Below are positions 1-9,340 of a DNA stretch of 64,000 bases, one piece after another. A model generated the notes under the pieces. It made no database searches. It saw only the letters and a program-made list of their open reading frames with translations, and was not told the origin of the DNA. The DNA is from CAWBVG01 sp963792175. GTDB taxonomy: Bacteria > Acidobacteriota > Vicinamibacteria > Vicinamibacterales > CAVVIG01. The stretch is from contig CAWBVG010000005.1 in assembly GCA_963792175.1 (NCBI GenBank), positions 124,001-188,000 on the forward strand, in the 5' to 3' direction. The number at the start of each line of letters is the position of its first letter. Positions within the stretch are counted from its first letter, which is position 1. Both the position numbers and the translations under genes were made by a program.

Positions 1-1231
1 GCGTCGTCCGGCCGCGACGAGCGCGAGCAGCATCCGTCCGAGATTGAACCGCGCCAGCCGGAACGTCGGCTGCGCGTCGACCGCCTGCCGATACGCGGCG
101 GCCGCGGCGTCGATCTGTCTGCTGCCGCTCGAGGATCTGCCCGAGGTTGTTGTGCGCCTGCGCGTGACGCGGGTTGACGGCGATCGCCTGCCGGTAGGCG
201 TCGGCCGCGAGCGTCCCACTTTCCTGCAGGCCGAGCAGCACGCCGTAGTCGTAGTGCGCCTCGGCGAGGTTGAACCCGAGCGCGACGACGCGCGCGGTAG
301 TGCGCCTCGGCCTTCGGCCAGTCTCGGGCGCGGCCGTAGAGCGAGACAAGGTTCGCGTGCGCCTGCGCGAGCGACGGATCGCGCGCCAGCGCCGCTTCGT
401 GCGCCGCGATGGCGCCGGCCACATCGCCGGCATCCGCGAGCTTCAGCCCCCGCTGCAGGTTCGTCTGCGCATCGTCCCTCAGCGCGTGACAGTCGCGAGC
501 ACCGGGTCCTCGAGCGCCGGCCATCGGGGACCGTATTGCGCGTGCCGCTCGAGCGCGCGCTGCGCGTCGTCGCGACGCCCGAGCGCACGATACGAGAGCG
601 CGAGCGCGTAATGCGCGGCGCCCCATTCGGGAAAGAGCGACACGGCGCGCTGGAGGTGCGCGACCGCCGCCTCGTGATGCCCTTCCGCCGCCGCGATGCG
701 CCCCAGTCCGAGCTCGGCCGCCGGCCTCCGACTGCCGGAACGCGGCGCAAGGCATCGAACAGCCGCTGGCTTCGCTCGATATTCCCCGCTTCGAGGAGCG
801 CTTCGGCGAGCTTCACCCGCGCTGGCAGGTAGTCCGGCGAGATCGTCAACGCCTGCTCGAGCCGCGCCGCCGCGTCGGCGTGCCGCGCGAGGCGCTGCAG
901 CACGAGCGCGTCGAGGTAGTGCCAGTCGAACGTTCTCGGCGCCAGCGCCTGGGCGCGCGCGTACGCCTCGTGCGCGGCGTCCCATTGCTCCCACGCGTGC
1001 AGCATGCGCGCGAGCGCGCCAACCGCTCGGCGTCGTTGGGACGCGCGGCCGCATCCTGGTACGCGCGCGCGAGCGCGTCACGCGTCGGCGCCGGAAAGGA
1101 GTCGAGCGCGAGGTGAGGAAAGGCGGAGGCGCAGTCTGCGGCGCCGCCGCCGCGCCTTCGGCGCTATGGCGAGCCAGGGCTGTGGGGAGCGCGAGCGCGG
1201 AGATGAAAAGGAGGACTGCGCTGGTCATCAC
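1..1231 (-). CDS. Secreted TPR-repeat protein, 3' end beyond the window
   Basis: The N-terminus (GTG at 1229-1231, then ATG) gives a hydrophobic signal sequence ending near LPTALA. The rest, read across frames, is tetratricopeptide repeats: typical phrases are AHYALALSYRALGRRDDA near 550-600 and AHANLVSLYGRARDWPKAE near 300-360. TPR arrays are protein-protein scaffolds. The gene lies directly downstream of a TonB-dependent receptor on the same strand (stop at 1350), the arrangement seen again at 23157-27860. The frame breaks several times; for example at about 480 one missing base would join ATVTALRDD. The protein continues left of base 1. The TPR assignment is firm; the partner and exact role are unknown. 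Confidence 0.75.
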
Positions 1232-1345
1232 GGAGTTGCGGATTGAGGATTGCGGATTCTGACGTTTCCGTCAATCCGGCCTTCGACAAGCTCAGGCCGC
1301 CCTGAGCCTGCCGAAGGGCGCATCCTCGACCCGCAGTCCGTAATC
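1232..1345. repeat. Intergenic word repeat plus 17-bp-arm hairpin
   Basis: Bases 1234-1258 repeat the word TTGCGGATTGAGGATTGCGG, with a loosely complementary arm near 1329-1342. Inside it, 1280-1296 and 1301-1317 form a 17-bp inverted repeat (15 of 17 paired, 4-nt loop) whose left arm reads CCTTCGACAAGCTCAGG, a word I recall as a common intergenic stem-loop in GC-rich bacteria. It separates the TonB receptor stop from the TPR start and may act as a terminator or REP-like element. Confidence 0.6.
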
Positions 1346-1349
1346 AGTG

Positions 1350-4300
1350 CTAGAAGGTGAACCTGAGCCCGAGCACGACCGACCGCTCCGTGTAGGCGGC
1401 GTTGGTCAGAGCGCCGTCCGCCCGCGATGCCGGTGATCTGTCCGAACGTGCCGGACGTGACGTTGCTCTGCGGGTTGGCGAAGACCGGCTTGTTGAAGAT
1501 GTTGCCGGCCGTCGATCCGGGCCTCGAGCCGCTTCTGGCCACCCATCGGGAACGACCGCGGAACAGCGAAGGTCGAGGTTCCAGCCGCCGGGACCGTAGA
1601 ACTGGTTGCGGCCCGTGTTGCCGAAGCGGACGCCGGTCGGCTGCGCGAAGGCCGTGGTGTCGAACCACGCGCCGGCCGAGCCGATCTTGTCGGTGATGTT
1701 GTAGGTGCCGGTGAGATCCGCCGTCTGCTGGTTGCTCGGCGTGTTCACCGAGCGTGCCGCTGCGCCGTCATCGTGAACGGATTGCCGCTGAACGCGCCGA
1801 AGACGCCGTTCAACTGCCAGTCCTCGGACGATCGCCTGCGCGGCATTCGCGTAGCCGTTCCGGTGCTCTGCCACGGCAGCTGATACACGAAGCCCAACTG
1901 GAAGTTGTGCCGCCGGTCGAAGCCGGCCGGCGCCCAGTTGCGATCGAGCTCGCTCGGCGTGTTGAACGTCAGCGTGGCCCGGCCGTCGTCGTTCGCTCTC
2001 GTTCATCGCCTTGCTGAGCGTGTAGGCGCCCTTCAACAGGAACCCGTGCGAAACGCGCTTGTTGAGCGCGATCTGCAGCGAGTTGTACTCGGTCTTCAGC
2101 CGCATCGCCCCACGAATTGATGGCGACGAAGCGCCCGAGCGACGCGTAGGGCCGGCCGGCGTCGCCGCCGCCGAGCGTCTGCGGCGCGTTGATGTCGAGC
2201 GCGGCGTAGCCGCCGACGCCCTTCGCCCCCACGTAGGCGACGTCAACCGTCAGATCCATCGGCAGGCGCCGTTCGAACGCGACGTTCCAGGTGTGGACGT
2301 AGCCGCGATCGATGTTGTCGATCTCCGGCGTGTACTCCGCGGCCGCGCGATCGAGCGGCACACGGCCCAGCTCAGTCGGGCCCCATCATGGTCGGAATGC
2401 CCTGCTGGAGCGGTGCGTAGTAGCGCGAACTGGTCGGGGTTGAAGAAGCTCGACGCGATCGTCACCGGATAGTCGTTGTCGCCGCGCACCGCGCGCGCCC
2501 AGCCTGCGCGTTGTAGGTCAGGCCGTAGCCCGTGCGGAAGACCGTCTTGTCGTTGATCCGGTAGACGCCGCCGACGCGCGGCGCGAAGTTGTCCAGACCG
2601 GCGCTTCATCCCGTTGGTCTGCGGATTGCTGCCGCGCCCGGCGACGAGCACGTCGAGCTGGCGGGCGAATCGGGATTGGAGAGATCGAGCCGGTCGAGAC
2701 CGCGGCCGTCCGCGCGGTGCATGATCGGGTAGAACTCCCAGCGCAGCCCGAGATCGAGCGTGAGCTTCGAGGTCGGCGTCCACCGATCGCGGAAGTACAG
2801 CGCGTGCTGCCACTCCCGCGCGGTCATCAGCTCGTTCTGCACGCTCTTGTTGGCGGTGCCGACCAGGCCGAGCAGGAACGAGGCGTACTGGTTGTAGAAG
2901 TTGGTCGTCTGGCGCCGCCGCGCAGTGCCGGTCGTGTTCGCCGTTGAAGTCGAAGCGCCCGCGCGGGTTGCCGGTTTCCGGCTGCCAGTGGTCGAGGTAC
3001 AGGAAGTTCAGGAAGTAGCCGCCGCGGAAATCGTGCCGGCCCTTGACCTTCGTGAGGTTGGTGGCGATCGAGTAGGTCCGCTCGTCGCGGAAGATCGGGT
3101 TCCAGCCGTCGCGGTTGCCGAGCTGGCTGGAGAAGCCGGTCGTCCCCGAATCTGAACGGGATAGCCGGCGTAGCGCTGATCGCCGATGCCCTGATCGTTG
3201 GTGCCGGGAATGCCGAGGACGTCGAGGCCGAAGTTGCCGGCGTTGAAGTCCGGACCGAGCACGTCCTGCTTCTGCCGCGAGAAGCCGAACGTGCTGTCCA
3301 TCAACAGCGTCGGGCTGAGCGTCCACGTCTGGCCGGTCGTCAACTGGTAGACCTTGGTGTTGCCGCCGTCGCCCGTCGCATTCGGATCCGGTCCGAGGTA
3401 GTTCGTCAGGTCGTCGACGATCGCGTGCATGTGGCTGAACTTGACCCAGAGCTGGTGCGTCGCCGTGCGGTTCCAGTTCATCTTCAGCGTCGTAGTTCTC
3501 GCGATCGACCTGCCGGTCTTCCTGCCGCTGGTAGTTGTTCGTCAGACCGCCGGCGCCGATGCCCGGCGGTGTTCGGCAGCGGGGACGAGCTGCATGATCT
3601 TCAGCGCGATCGGGTTGATCATGCTCGCCGGAATCTGGTTGTTCGCGAACTGCTGCGCGCCCGGCGCCGTTGGCGTTGCCGGTGAACGGGTTGTAGATGC
3701 TGCTGGACCGAGCCGTTCGTGTTGAGCGCCTTGCTGAAGTCGCCGGCGCGCAGCGCGGCGTCCGGCACGCTGAAGAAGGTGAAGAGGCTCTGGCTCCGCT
3801 TGTAGCCTTCGAACGACCCGAAGAAGAACAGCTTGTCGTGTTTGATCGGACCGCCGACCGTGCCGCCGTAGTTGTTCGTCTTGACCGGCAGCTTGTCGGG
3901 CACCGGTCCGGCGCCGAAGTAGAACGGCTTGGCGTTCAGCTTCTCGTTGTTGAAGCCCTCGAACGCCGAGCCCCTGAACTCGTTGGTGCCCGACTTGGTG
4001 ATCGACCGTCACCGCCGCGCCGCCCGCCATGCCCTGCTCGGCGTCGAAGCTGCTGGTCGACACGTTCGACGGTGTCGACCGTCTCGGCCGGCGAGATGTA
4101 CATGTTGTGGTTCGGCAGCCAGATGTTCATGTTCGTGGCGCCGTCGGTGCGCGTCGAATTGCTGCGTGTTCGCCTGGCCGTTGACGTTGGTCGCCATCGA
4201 CCGCGCCGGCGTGTCGGTTTCCGCGTTGCCGAACGCCATCGGCGTCGTGCCCGGCACCAGGTTGATCAGCGCCTGATAGTTGCGGAACCGGTTGAGCGGC

Positions 4301-4780
4301 ATGCTGCGTGATGCTCGTCCGACTTGAAGCTCCGTGTGGACGTCGGCCTTGTCGGTCTGCAGCAGCGGCGACTCGCCGACGACCATCACCGACTCGGTGA
4401 CCGTGCCGACTTCCAGCGCGACGTCGACGCGCGCAATCTGGCCGATGGTGACCGGCACGTTGTACCGCGCGACGTCGCGGAATCCCGTCAGCGTCACCTT
4501 GACGTCGTACGGTCCCGGCTGAACGTTGATGATGCTGTAGGCACCATCGCTGTTCGTGACCGCTTCACGCGTCAGGTTGGTTTCCTTGTTGACAATCGTC
4601 ACCGTGGCGCCGGGGATGCACGGACCCCGTGGAGTCCTTGACTGTCCCGACGACGCTGCCGTAAAGAATCTGTGCCGACGCAGGCACTGCCGTGAAGGCG
4701 ATAGCAAGGAACGAAGCGGCGATGGCGAACCTGGCGACAGACCAGACGCCCGATCGCGAAGGTCGAACGGTACTTGCCAC
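1350..4780 (-). CDS. Oar-like TonB-dependent receptor 1 (frames broken)
   Basis: This is an outer-membrane beta-barrel receptor with an N-terminal carboxypeptidase-regulatory-like domain. I choose GTG at 4780 because GGAGGAGGG lies just upstream and the first 37 residues form a signal peptide ending VPASAQ. Next come the regulatory-like domain (GSVVGTVKDSTG, then VIPGATVTIVNKETNLT), the plug segment (VMVVGESPLLQTDKADV) and the barrel (FFFGSFEGYKRSQ, NYLGPDPNATGD). The C-terminus GLRFTF has the terminal Phe expected of an outer-membrane barrel. At least ten single-base frame breaks interrupt it, nearly all +1. A LacI-type site and a TTGACA box lie upstream at 4865-4890. The ligand is unknown; oligosaccharides are the usual guess for this group. 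Confidence 0.85.
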
Positions 4781-4864
4781 GAATCCCTCCTCCGTCAAAC
4801 GAAGACGTACAGTGACTAACGAAGACAATGAGTCGCGCAGAGGGTCGCACCGCAGGGCTGGGGC

Positions 4865-4890
4865 TGTCAAGGCCGATGTAATGGATTTCA
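4865..4890 (-). promoter_or_regulatory. LacI-type operator next to a TTGACA -35 box
   Basis: TGTAATGGATTTCA at 4877-4890 matches 13 of 14 positions of the LacI/GalR consensus TGNAANCGNTTNCA. On the minus strand TTGACA lies at 4870-4865, about 90 bp upstream of the receptor GTG at 4780; I see no good -10. It could also act on the divergent creatininase gene at 4972. Similar sites occur at 9294 and 18591. Confidence 0.55.
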
Positions 4891-4971
4891 ATTAGTCCGT
4901 CGACAATCCGACCAAATTCTTGAATCGGAGGAAATTAGTTCGCGTGTAGGATGTGCCCTCACGAGGTCTTG

Positions 4972-5782
4972 ATGAAGCCGCCCACGGTGTTTCTCGGCGA
5001 GATGACCAACCCGGAAGTCGAGGCGTTCCTGAAAAATGGTCACACAGTCATCATTCCGACCGGCGCCACCGAGCAGCACGGACCGCATGGGCCGCTCCTG
5101 ACCGACGTGCTCATTCCGCAGGAGGTGGCGCGCCGCGTCGCGCCCCAGATCGGCGCCCTCGTCGCCCCGCCCATCAACTACGCGCTGTCCTATCCGCACG
5201 TCGGGTTCACCGGGCTGGCGCACATCCGCATTCCGACGTTCATGGCGATGATTGGGGACCTGTGCGCCTCGTTCGCCACCGCGGGTTTCAAGCGGATCGT
5301 GTTCCTGAACGGCCACTACGACAACACCTACGCCATCGCGTACGGGTGCGCCGATGCGGCCGACCGCATGCCCAAGGGCGTCAAGGCATTTCCGGTCAAT
5401 TACTGGGACGGCCTCACCGCGGAGGAAGTCGCGGAGTTTTCAGGCCTGAAAAACGGATTGCACGCGAACCTGGCCGAGACCTCCGCCGTGCTCGCGATCA
5501 ACCCTGCCCTGGTCGACATGGACCGGGCGAACGCCGAGTTTCCGCCGTTCCCGGAGTACACGGTCAACACCGCGCCAGTGCACACGGCCTTCTTCTTTAC
5601 GTCCCCGGGATCGGTGCTATTGGGCAACGAAATCCGGCACCTGGGGTGACGCCCGCGGCTCGACGGCGCAGATCGGCGAGCGCTACTTACAGGCAGGGGT
5701 CAGGTCGACGCTGGCGGTGCTGGAGAACATCGAGAAGACGTTTGCGGCCATGCCGCCGCGAGAAAGCGGGGTCAGATCTTGA
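4972..5782 (+). CDS. Creatininase-family amidohydrolase (one frame break)
   Basis: Metal-dependent amidohydrolase of the creatininase family, whose members open cyclic amides or cleave formamides. The metal-binding signature GATEQHGPHGPLLTD is near residue 26 and NGHYDNT near residue 110. I take ATG 4972 (MKPPTVFLGEM) over the in-frame ATG 4951. As written the frame stops at 5649. Removing one G at 5629 restores SGTWGDARGS and a C-terminus ending at TGA 5780. The last codons lie inside the left arm of the inverted repeat at 5768. It precedes nagB by about 50 bp and may share its transcript. The substrate is not determinable from sequence. Confidence 0.8.
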
Positions 5783-5830
5783 TTTTTGCGGTCCGTCCAC
5801 GACGTCGCGCAAAAATCAAGATCTGACCCC
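5768..5830. repeat. Perfect 23-bp-arm inverted repeat (REP-like)
   Basis: Bases 5768-5790 and 5808-5830 are perfect reverse complements of 23 bp around a 17-nt loop. The arms begin GGGGTCAGATCTTGA. The element covers the creatininase stop codon and ends 5 bp before the nagB ATG. GGGGTCAG-type palindromes are known to me as REP-like repeats sometimes linked to RAYT transposases. No such transposase is in this window. Confidence 0.85.
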
Positions 5831-5835
5831 GGATC

Positions 5836-6639
5836 ATGCAGATCAAGACCTACGTCGATCGATCGACGCTCAGCCTCGCGGCGGCGCGGCACGCCGCGCA
5901 GGCCCTTCGTGCGGCGATCGACGCACGGAAAGAAGCCCGAATCGTCGCCGCGACCGGCGCGTCGCAGTTCGACTTTCTCGACGCCCTCACCGCCGCGCCC
6001 GGCATCGACTGGTCGCGCGTGGAGATGTTTCACCTCGACGAGTACGTCGGCCTGCCGATCGATCACCCGGCCAGCTTCCGCAAGTATTTGCTCGAGCGGT
6101 TGATCAGCAAGACGGGTCTCACGCGGTACCACCTGCTCGACGGTGAACGCGACGCCGCCGCCGTCGCCGAGCGAGCCGGACGCGCGATCGCCGAGCGCCC
6201 CGTCGACGTCGCGTTTGTCGGCATCGGCGAAAACGGCCACCTCGCGTTCAACGATCCGCCCGCCGACTTCACCACGGAACAGCCGTACCTGATCGTGACG
6301 CTCGACGCCGCCTGCCGGCGGCAACAGGTCGGCGAGGGCTGGTTTGCGTCGATCGACGAGGTGCCGTCACAGGCGATTTCGATGTCGATCCGCCAGATCA
6401 TGAAGTCGCGCGAGATCATCTGCGTCGTGCCCGACGCGCGTAAAGCGGTGGCCGTCAAGGCCTGCCTCGATGGTCCGGTGTCGCCGGCAGCGCCCGCATC
6501 CATCCTGCAGACGCACGCCAACGCCACCATCTATCTCGATCGCGAGTCGGCGAGCCTCCTGCCCCCGGAACGCCGCGGCGCCATCCTCACCGACCTGTCC
6601 CGCCAGAGCGCCGGAGGCGCGGCGGCGGACGCTTCATGA
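5836..6639 (+). CDS. nagB: Glucosamine-6-phosphate deaminase
   Basis: Converts glucosamine-6-phosphate to fructose-6-phosphate and ammonia in the cytoplasm, the last step of amino-sugar entry into glycolysis. The 267 aa are the usual NagB size. The phosphate loop TGASQFDFL is at residues 40-48, the catalytic-acid segment MFHLDEYVG at 64-72, and the GIGENGHLAFND motif at 129-140 carries the active-site His (135). SIDEVPSQAISMSIRQI matches the conserved C-terminal helix. ATG 5836 lies just after the inverted repeat without a clear ribosome site, suggesting coupling to the upstream gene. Its stop overlaps the nagA start as ATGA. Confidence 0.93.
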   Translation: MQIKTYVDRSTLSLAAARHAAQALRAAIDARKEARIVAATGASQFDFLDALTAAPGIDWSRVEMFHLDEYVGLPIDHPASFRKYLLERLISKTGLTRYHLLDGERDAAAVAERAGRAIAERPVDVAFVGIGENGHLAFNDPPADFTTEQPYLIVTLDAACRRQQVGEGWFASIDEVPSQAISMSIRQIMKSREIICVVPDARKAVAVKACLDGPVSPAAPASILQTHANATIYLDRESASLLPPERRGAILTDLSRQSAGGAAADAS

Positions 6640-7649
6640 AGGTCACGCTGCCGGGATTGTTCGACCTCCAGGTCAACGGCTTCGGCGGCGTCGATTTCAA
6701 TGCACCCGACTTAACCGCCGATCGCCTGGACGACGCGCTCGAGCGGATGCGGCGCACCGGCGTGACCCGCTGTCTGCCGACGCTGATCACGTCGTCTTTC
6801 GATCGCTTCGCGGCGAGCGCTCGCCTGCTGTCGCACAGCTCGCATCCGGCGATCGCCGGGATTCACATGGAGGGTCCGTACGTCTCGCCCGACGACGGCT
6901 ATCGAGGCGCGCATCCACACGCGAACGTCGCGACGCCGACCCTTGACGATTTCCGCCGGCGCCAGGACGCGGCCGCCGGACGCATCGTGCTCGTGACGCT
7001 CGCTCCGGAACGGCCTGGCGCACTGCGGCTCATCGAACATCTGGTTGACGCGGGAATTCGCGTGGCGCTCGGCCACACCGCCGCCACGGCCCCGCAGATC
7101 GCAGATGCGATAACCGCCGGCGCGACGCTGGCCACGCACCTCGGCAACGGCTGTCCGCAGTCGCTGCCCCGGCATCCGAATGTCATCTGGGATCTGCTGT
7201 CGGCCGATGCCCTCGCCGCCAGCGTCATCGCGGATGGTCATCACCTGCCGCCGGCCACCGTCAAATCGCTGATTCGCGCGAAAGGCGCGCGGCGAACGAT
7301 CCTCGTCACCGACGCGATCGCTGCCGCCGCGTCTCCACCGGGACGCTACAGCGTCGCCGGCGTCGAGTGCGATCTCGACGACGACGGACGGGTGTCGTTG
7401 CCGGGGACGCCGTACCTCGCCGGCTCCAGCCTGACGATGGACCGCGCCATCGGCAACGCGGTGAGATTCACGGGACTGCCGCTCGACGACGTGGTGCCGA
7501 TGGCGTCAACGATTCCGGCGGCTTACCTGGGCACGACGACCGCTGGCACCGTCACCGCCGACTGGGATGCTGCCGCCTGCGTCCTCCGCATCTGTGACGT
7601 AACCTGTCGCGCCGAAGCTCTACATCAACATCGGAGCGAAGGCGGATGA
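6636..7649 (+). CDS. nagA: N-acetylglucosamine-6-phosphate deacetylase
   Basis: Removes acetate from N-acetylglucosamine-6-phosphate to feed NagB. The 337 aa have the amidohydrolase TIM barrel: DLQVNGFGGVDFN at residues 10-22, the metal-ligand segment IHMEGPYVSP with Glu79, ALGHTAAT with His147, ATHLGNGCPQ with His168, and the catalytic Asp in LVTDAIAAA near 228. It is slightly short for the family (about 380). The start overlaps the nagB stop (ATGA) and its own stop overlaps the transporter start the same way, so the three genes form one translationally coupled unit. Confidence 0.92.
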   Translation: MKVTLPGLFDLQVNGFGGVDFNAPDLTADRLDDALERMRRTGVTRCLPTLITSSFDRFAASARLLSHSSHPAIAGIHMEGPYVSPDDGYRGAHPHANVATPTLDDFRRRQDAAAGRIVLVTLAPERPGALRLIEHLVDAGIRVALGHTAATAPQIADAITAGATLATHLGNGCPQSLPRHPNVIWDLLSADALAASVIADGHHLPPATVKSLIRAKGARRTILVTDAIAAAASPPGRYSVAGVECDLDDDGRVSLPGTPYLAGSSLTMDRAIGNAVRFTGLPLDDVVPMASTIPAAYLGTTTAGTVTADWDAAACVLRICDVTCRAEALHQHRSEGG

Positions 7650-9283
7650 AAATTACGCTGCTCGACTGGGCGGTCCTCGTCGGTTATCTCATCGCCATCA
7701 CCGCCATCGGCCTGATCGTCGGCTATCGCGTCCGCCACAGCCGCGAGTACTTTCTCGGCGATCGAAAGTTCGGCCCGTGGGTGATGATCGGCCAGAGCTT
7801 CAGCGTCGGCACCCACGCGGAAATGCCGGTGGCGCTCGCCGGCGCGGTCTACGGTCTCGGCGCGTCGGCCATCTGGTATCAGTGGAAGAACCTCTTCATC
7901 ACCCCGATCTACTGGATCATGGCGCCGGTCTTCCGGCGCATCCGCCGGACGACGATGGCGGAGCTCGCCGAGGATCGGTACGGCCGGTTCATGGGCACCA
8001 GCTACATCGTGTTCGCCGTCTGCTTCTTCATCATCGAAACCGGCGGACTTCTCAAGGGCGCCGGCAAAGTGATCAGCCAGGCGACGGGCGCCACCGCCGG
8101 CGTCAACGAAATCGTCGTCGTCATGACGCTGATGTTCATCCTCTACAGCTTCGTGGGCGGGCTGGTGGCGTCGGCGTGGACCGATCTGCTCCAGGGGTTT
8201 CTGATCATCGTCCTGTCGTTCATGCTGATTCCGCTGGGCTGGCACGAGGTCGGCGGTCTCGCAGGGATGAAGGCATCGCTGGCGCCGGCCCGTTTCTCGC
8301 TCTCGACGCCATCTGGCATCGGACCGTGGGTCATCGCGATGCTGACCATCAACGGTCTCGTCGGCATCATGGCGCAGCCGCACATGCTGGCGACTGTCGG
8401 CACGGGGCGGGATGAACGCACGTGCCGCGTGGGGATGCTGTTCGGCAACTTCGTGAAGCGCGTCTGCACCGTCGGCTGGATGCTGGTCGGCCTGATCGTG
8501 GCCGCGATTGCCGCCAAGGGAGGCGGCCAGGCCGCGATGCTCGCCGACCCGGAGAATGCGTTCGGATTCGCGTGCCGGCAGCTGCTCGTTCCAGGCTTGC
8601 TCGGACTGCTCGTCGCGTCGATTCTGGCGGCGAGCATGTCTGCCTGCTCGGCGTACATGGTCGACGTCGGGGCGCTGTTCACCGAAGGGCTCTATCGGCC
8701 GCATCTGGCGCCGAATCGCAGCGACCGGCATTACCTGTGGGTGGGCCGAATCAGCGGCGTCGCGCTGACGATGCTCGGCGTGCTCTACGCGATGTTCCTG
8801 ATTCAGAGCGTGCTGTACACGTTCCTGTTGACGGAAACGCTGGCGACATTCGTCGGCATCAGTGTGCTCGGCGGCATCGTCTGGCCGCGGGCGAACCGAT
8901 GGGGCGCCATTGCCAGCCTGCTGAGCGCGCTGGCCATGAATTTTCTGCTGTATTACATGGCCGGCGAGCGGCTGGATCGCTGGGATCCGAACGTCTTTCT
9001 CGCCGCGCTCACCACCGGCATCGTCGCGCTGGTCGTGGTGTCGCTCTTGACGCCGCCTGAGCCCGCGGCCCGGATGGAATCGTTTTTCACCCGGCTCACG
9101 ACGTCGAGCGATGAGCCCGAAACAGCTGGGCGGCCGCTGCTGCTGGTCAGTATTCTTCACCCCATCCGTGCGGCCGGGGGCCGCGGATGGCTCGCCTTTC
9201 GAGAGGATCTGGGCGGGCTGGCGCTGGGCTTCGGCCTGGTCGCCGCGCTGGTGGCCGGAACGGCCTGGCTTCTGGCGATGTAA
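7646..9283 (+). CDS. Sodium:solute symporter (SSS family)
   Basis: An inner-membrane sodium-coupled symporter of 545 aa with about a dozen hydrophobic segments, beginning LLDWAVLVGYLIAITAIGL. The SSS-type first loop (SREYFLGDRKFGPWVMI) and a later LVASILAASMSACSAYMVD helix are visible. It overlaps nagA by 4 nt, so by context it probably brings in N-acetylglucosamine, a related sugar or a chitobiose-type breakdown product. The assignment to the family is firm and the substrate is inferred from the operon only. No frame break is present. Confidence 0.88.
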   Translation: MKITLLDWAVLVGYLIAITAIGLIVGYRVRHSREYFLGDRKFGPWVMIGQSFSVGTHAEMPVALAGAVYGLGASAIWYQWKNLFITPIYWIMAPVFRRIRRTTMAELAEDRYGRFMGTSYIVFAVCFFIIETGGLLKGAGKVISQATGATAGVNEIVVVMTLMFILYSFVGGLVASAWTDLLQGFLIIVLSFMLIPLGWHEVGGLAGMKASLAPARFSLSTPSGIGPWVIAMLTINGLVGIMAQPHMLATVGTGRDERTCRVGMLFGNFVKRVCTVGWMLVGLIVAAIAAKGGGQAAMLADPENAFGFACRQLLVPGLLGLLVASILAASMSACSAYMVDVGALFTEGLYRPHLAPNRSDRHYLWVGRISGVALTMLGVLYAMFLIQSVLYTFLLTETLATFVGISVLGGIVWPRANRWGAIASLLSALAMNFLLYYMAGERLDRWDPNVFLAALTTGIVALVVVSLLTPPEPAARMESFFTRLTTSSDEPETAGRPLLLVSILHPIRAAGGRGWLAFREDLGGLALGFGLVAALVAGTAWLLAM

Positions 9284-9293
9284 AAGATTGCCA

Positions 9294-9326
9294 TGTAATC
9301 GATTGCGGGATGTCTGACGTTATAAT
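9294..9326 (+). promoter_or_regulatory. LacI-type operator and TATAAT box
   Basis: TGTAATCGATTGCG at 9294-9307 matches 13 of 14 positions of TGNAANCGNTTNCA. TATAAT at 9321-9326 is a perfect -10 box just before the TTG at 9341. The operator covers the expected -35 position, consistent with repression of the DUF1592 operon. Confidence 0.55.
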
Positions 9327-9340
9327 TACCGGCGGATAAT

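Noticed and set aside
5691..5706. GGGGTCAGGTC in the creatininase tail considered as a further arm of the 5768 palindrome
   Set aside because: Only 8-9 bases match and it lies in good coding sequence; chance is enough.
7625..9160. A minus-strand open frame opposite the SSS transporter
   Set aside because: Its product is His/Arg/Asp-rich with no motif, and the transporter on the plus strand is certain.
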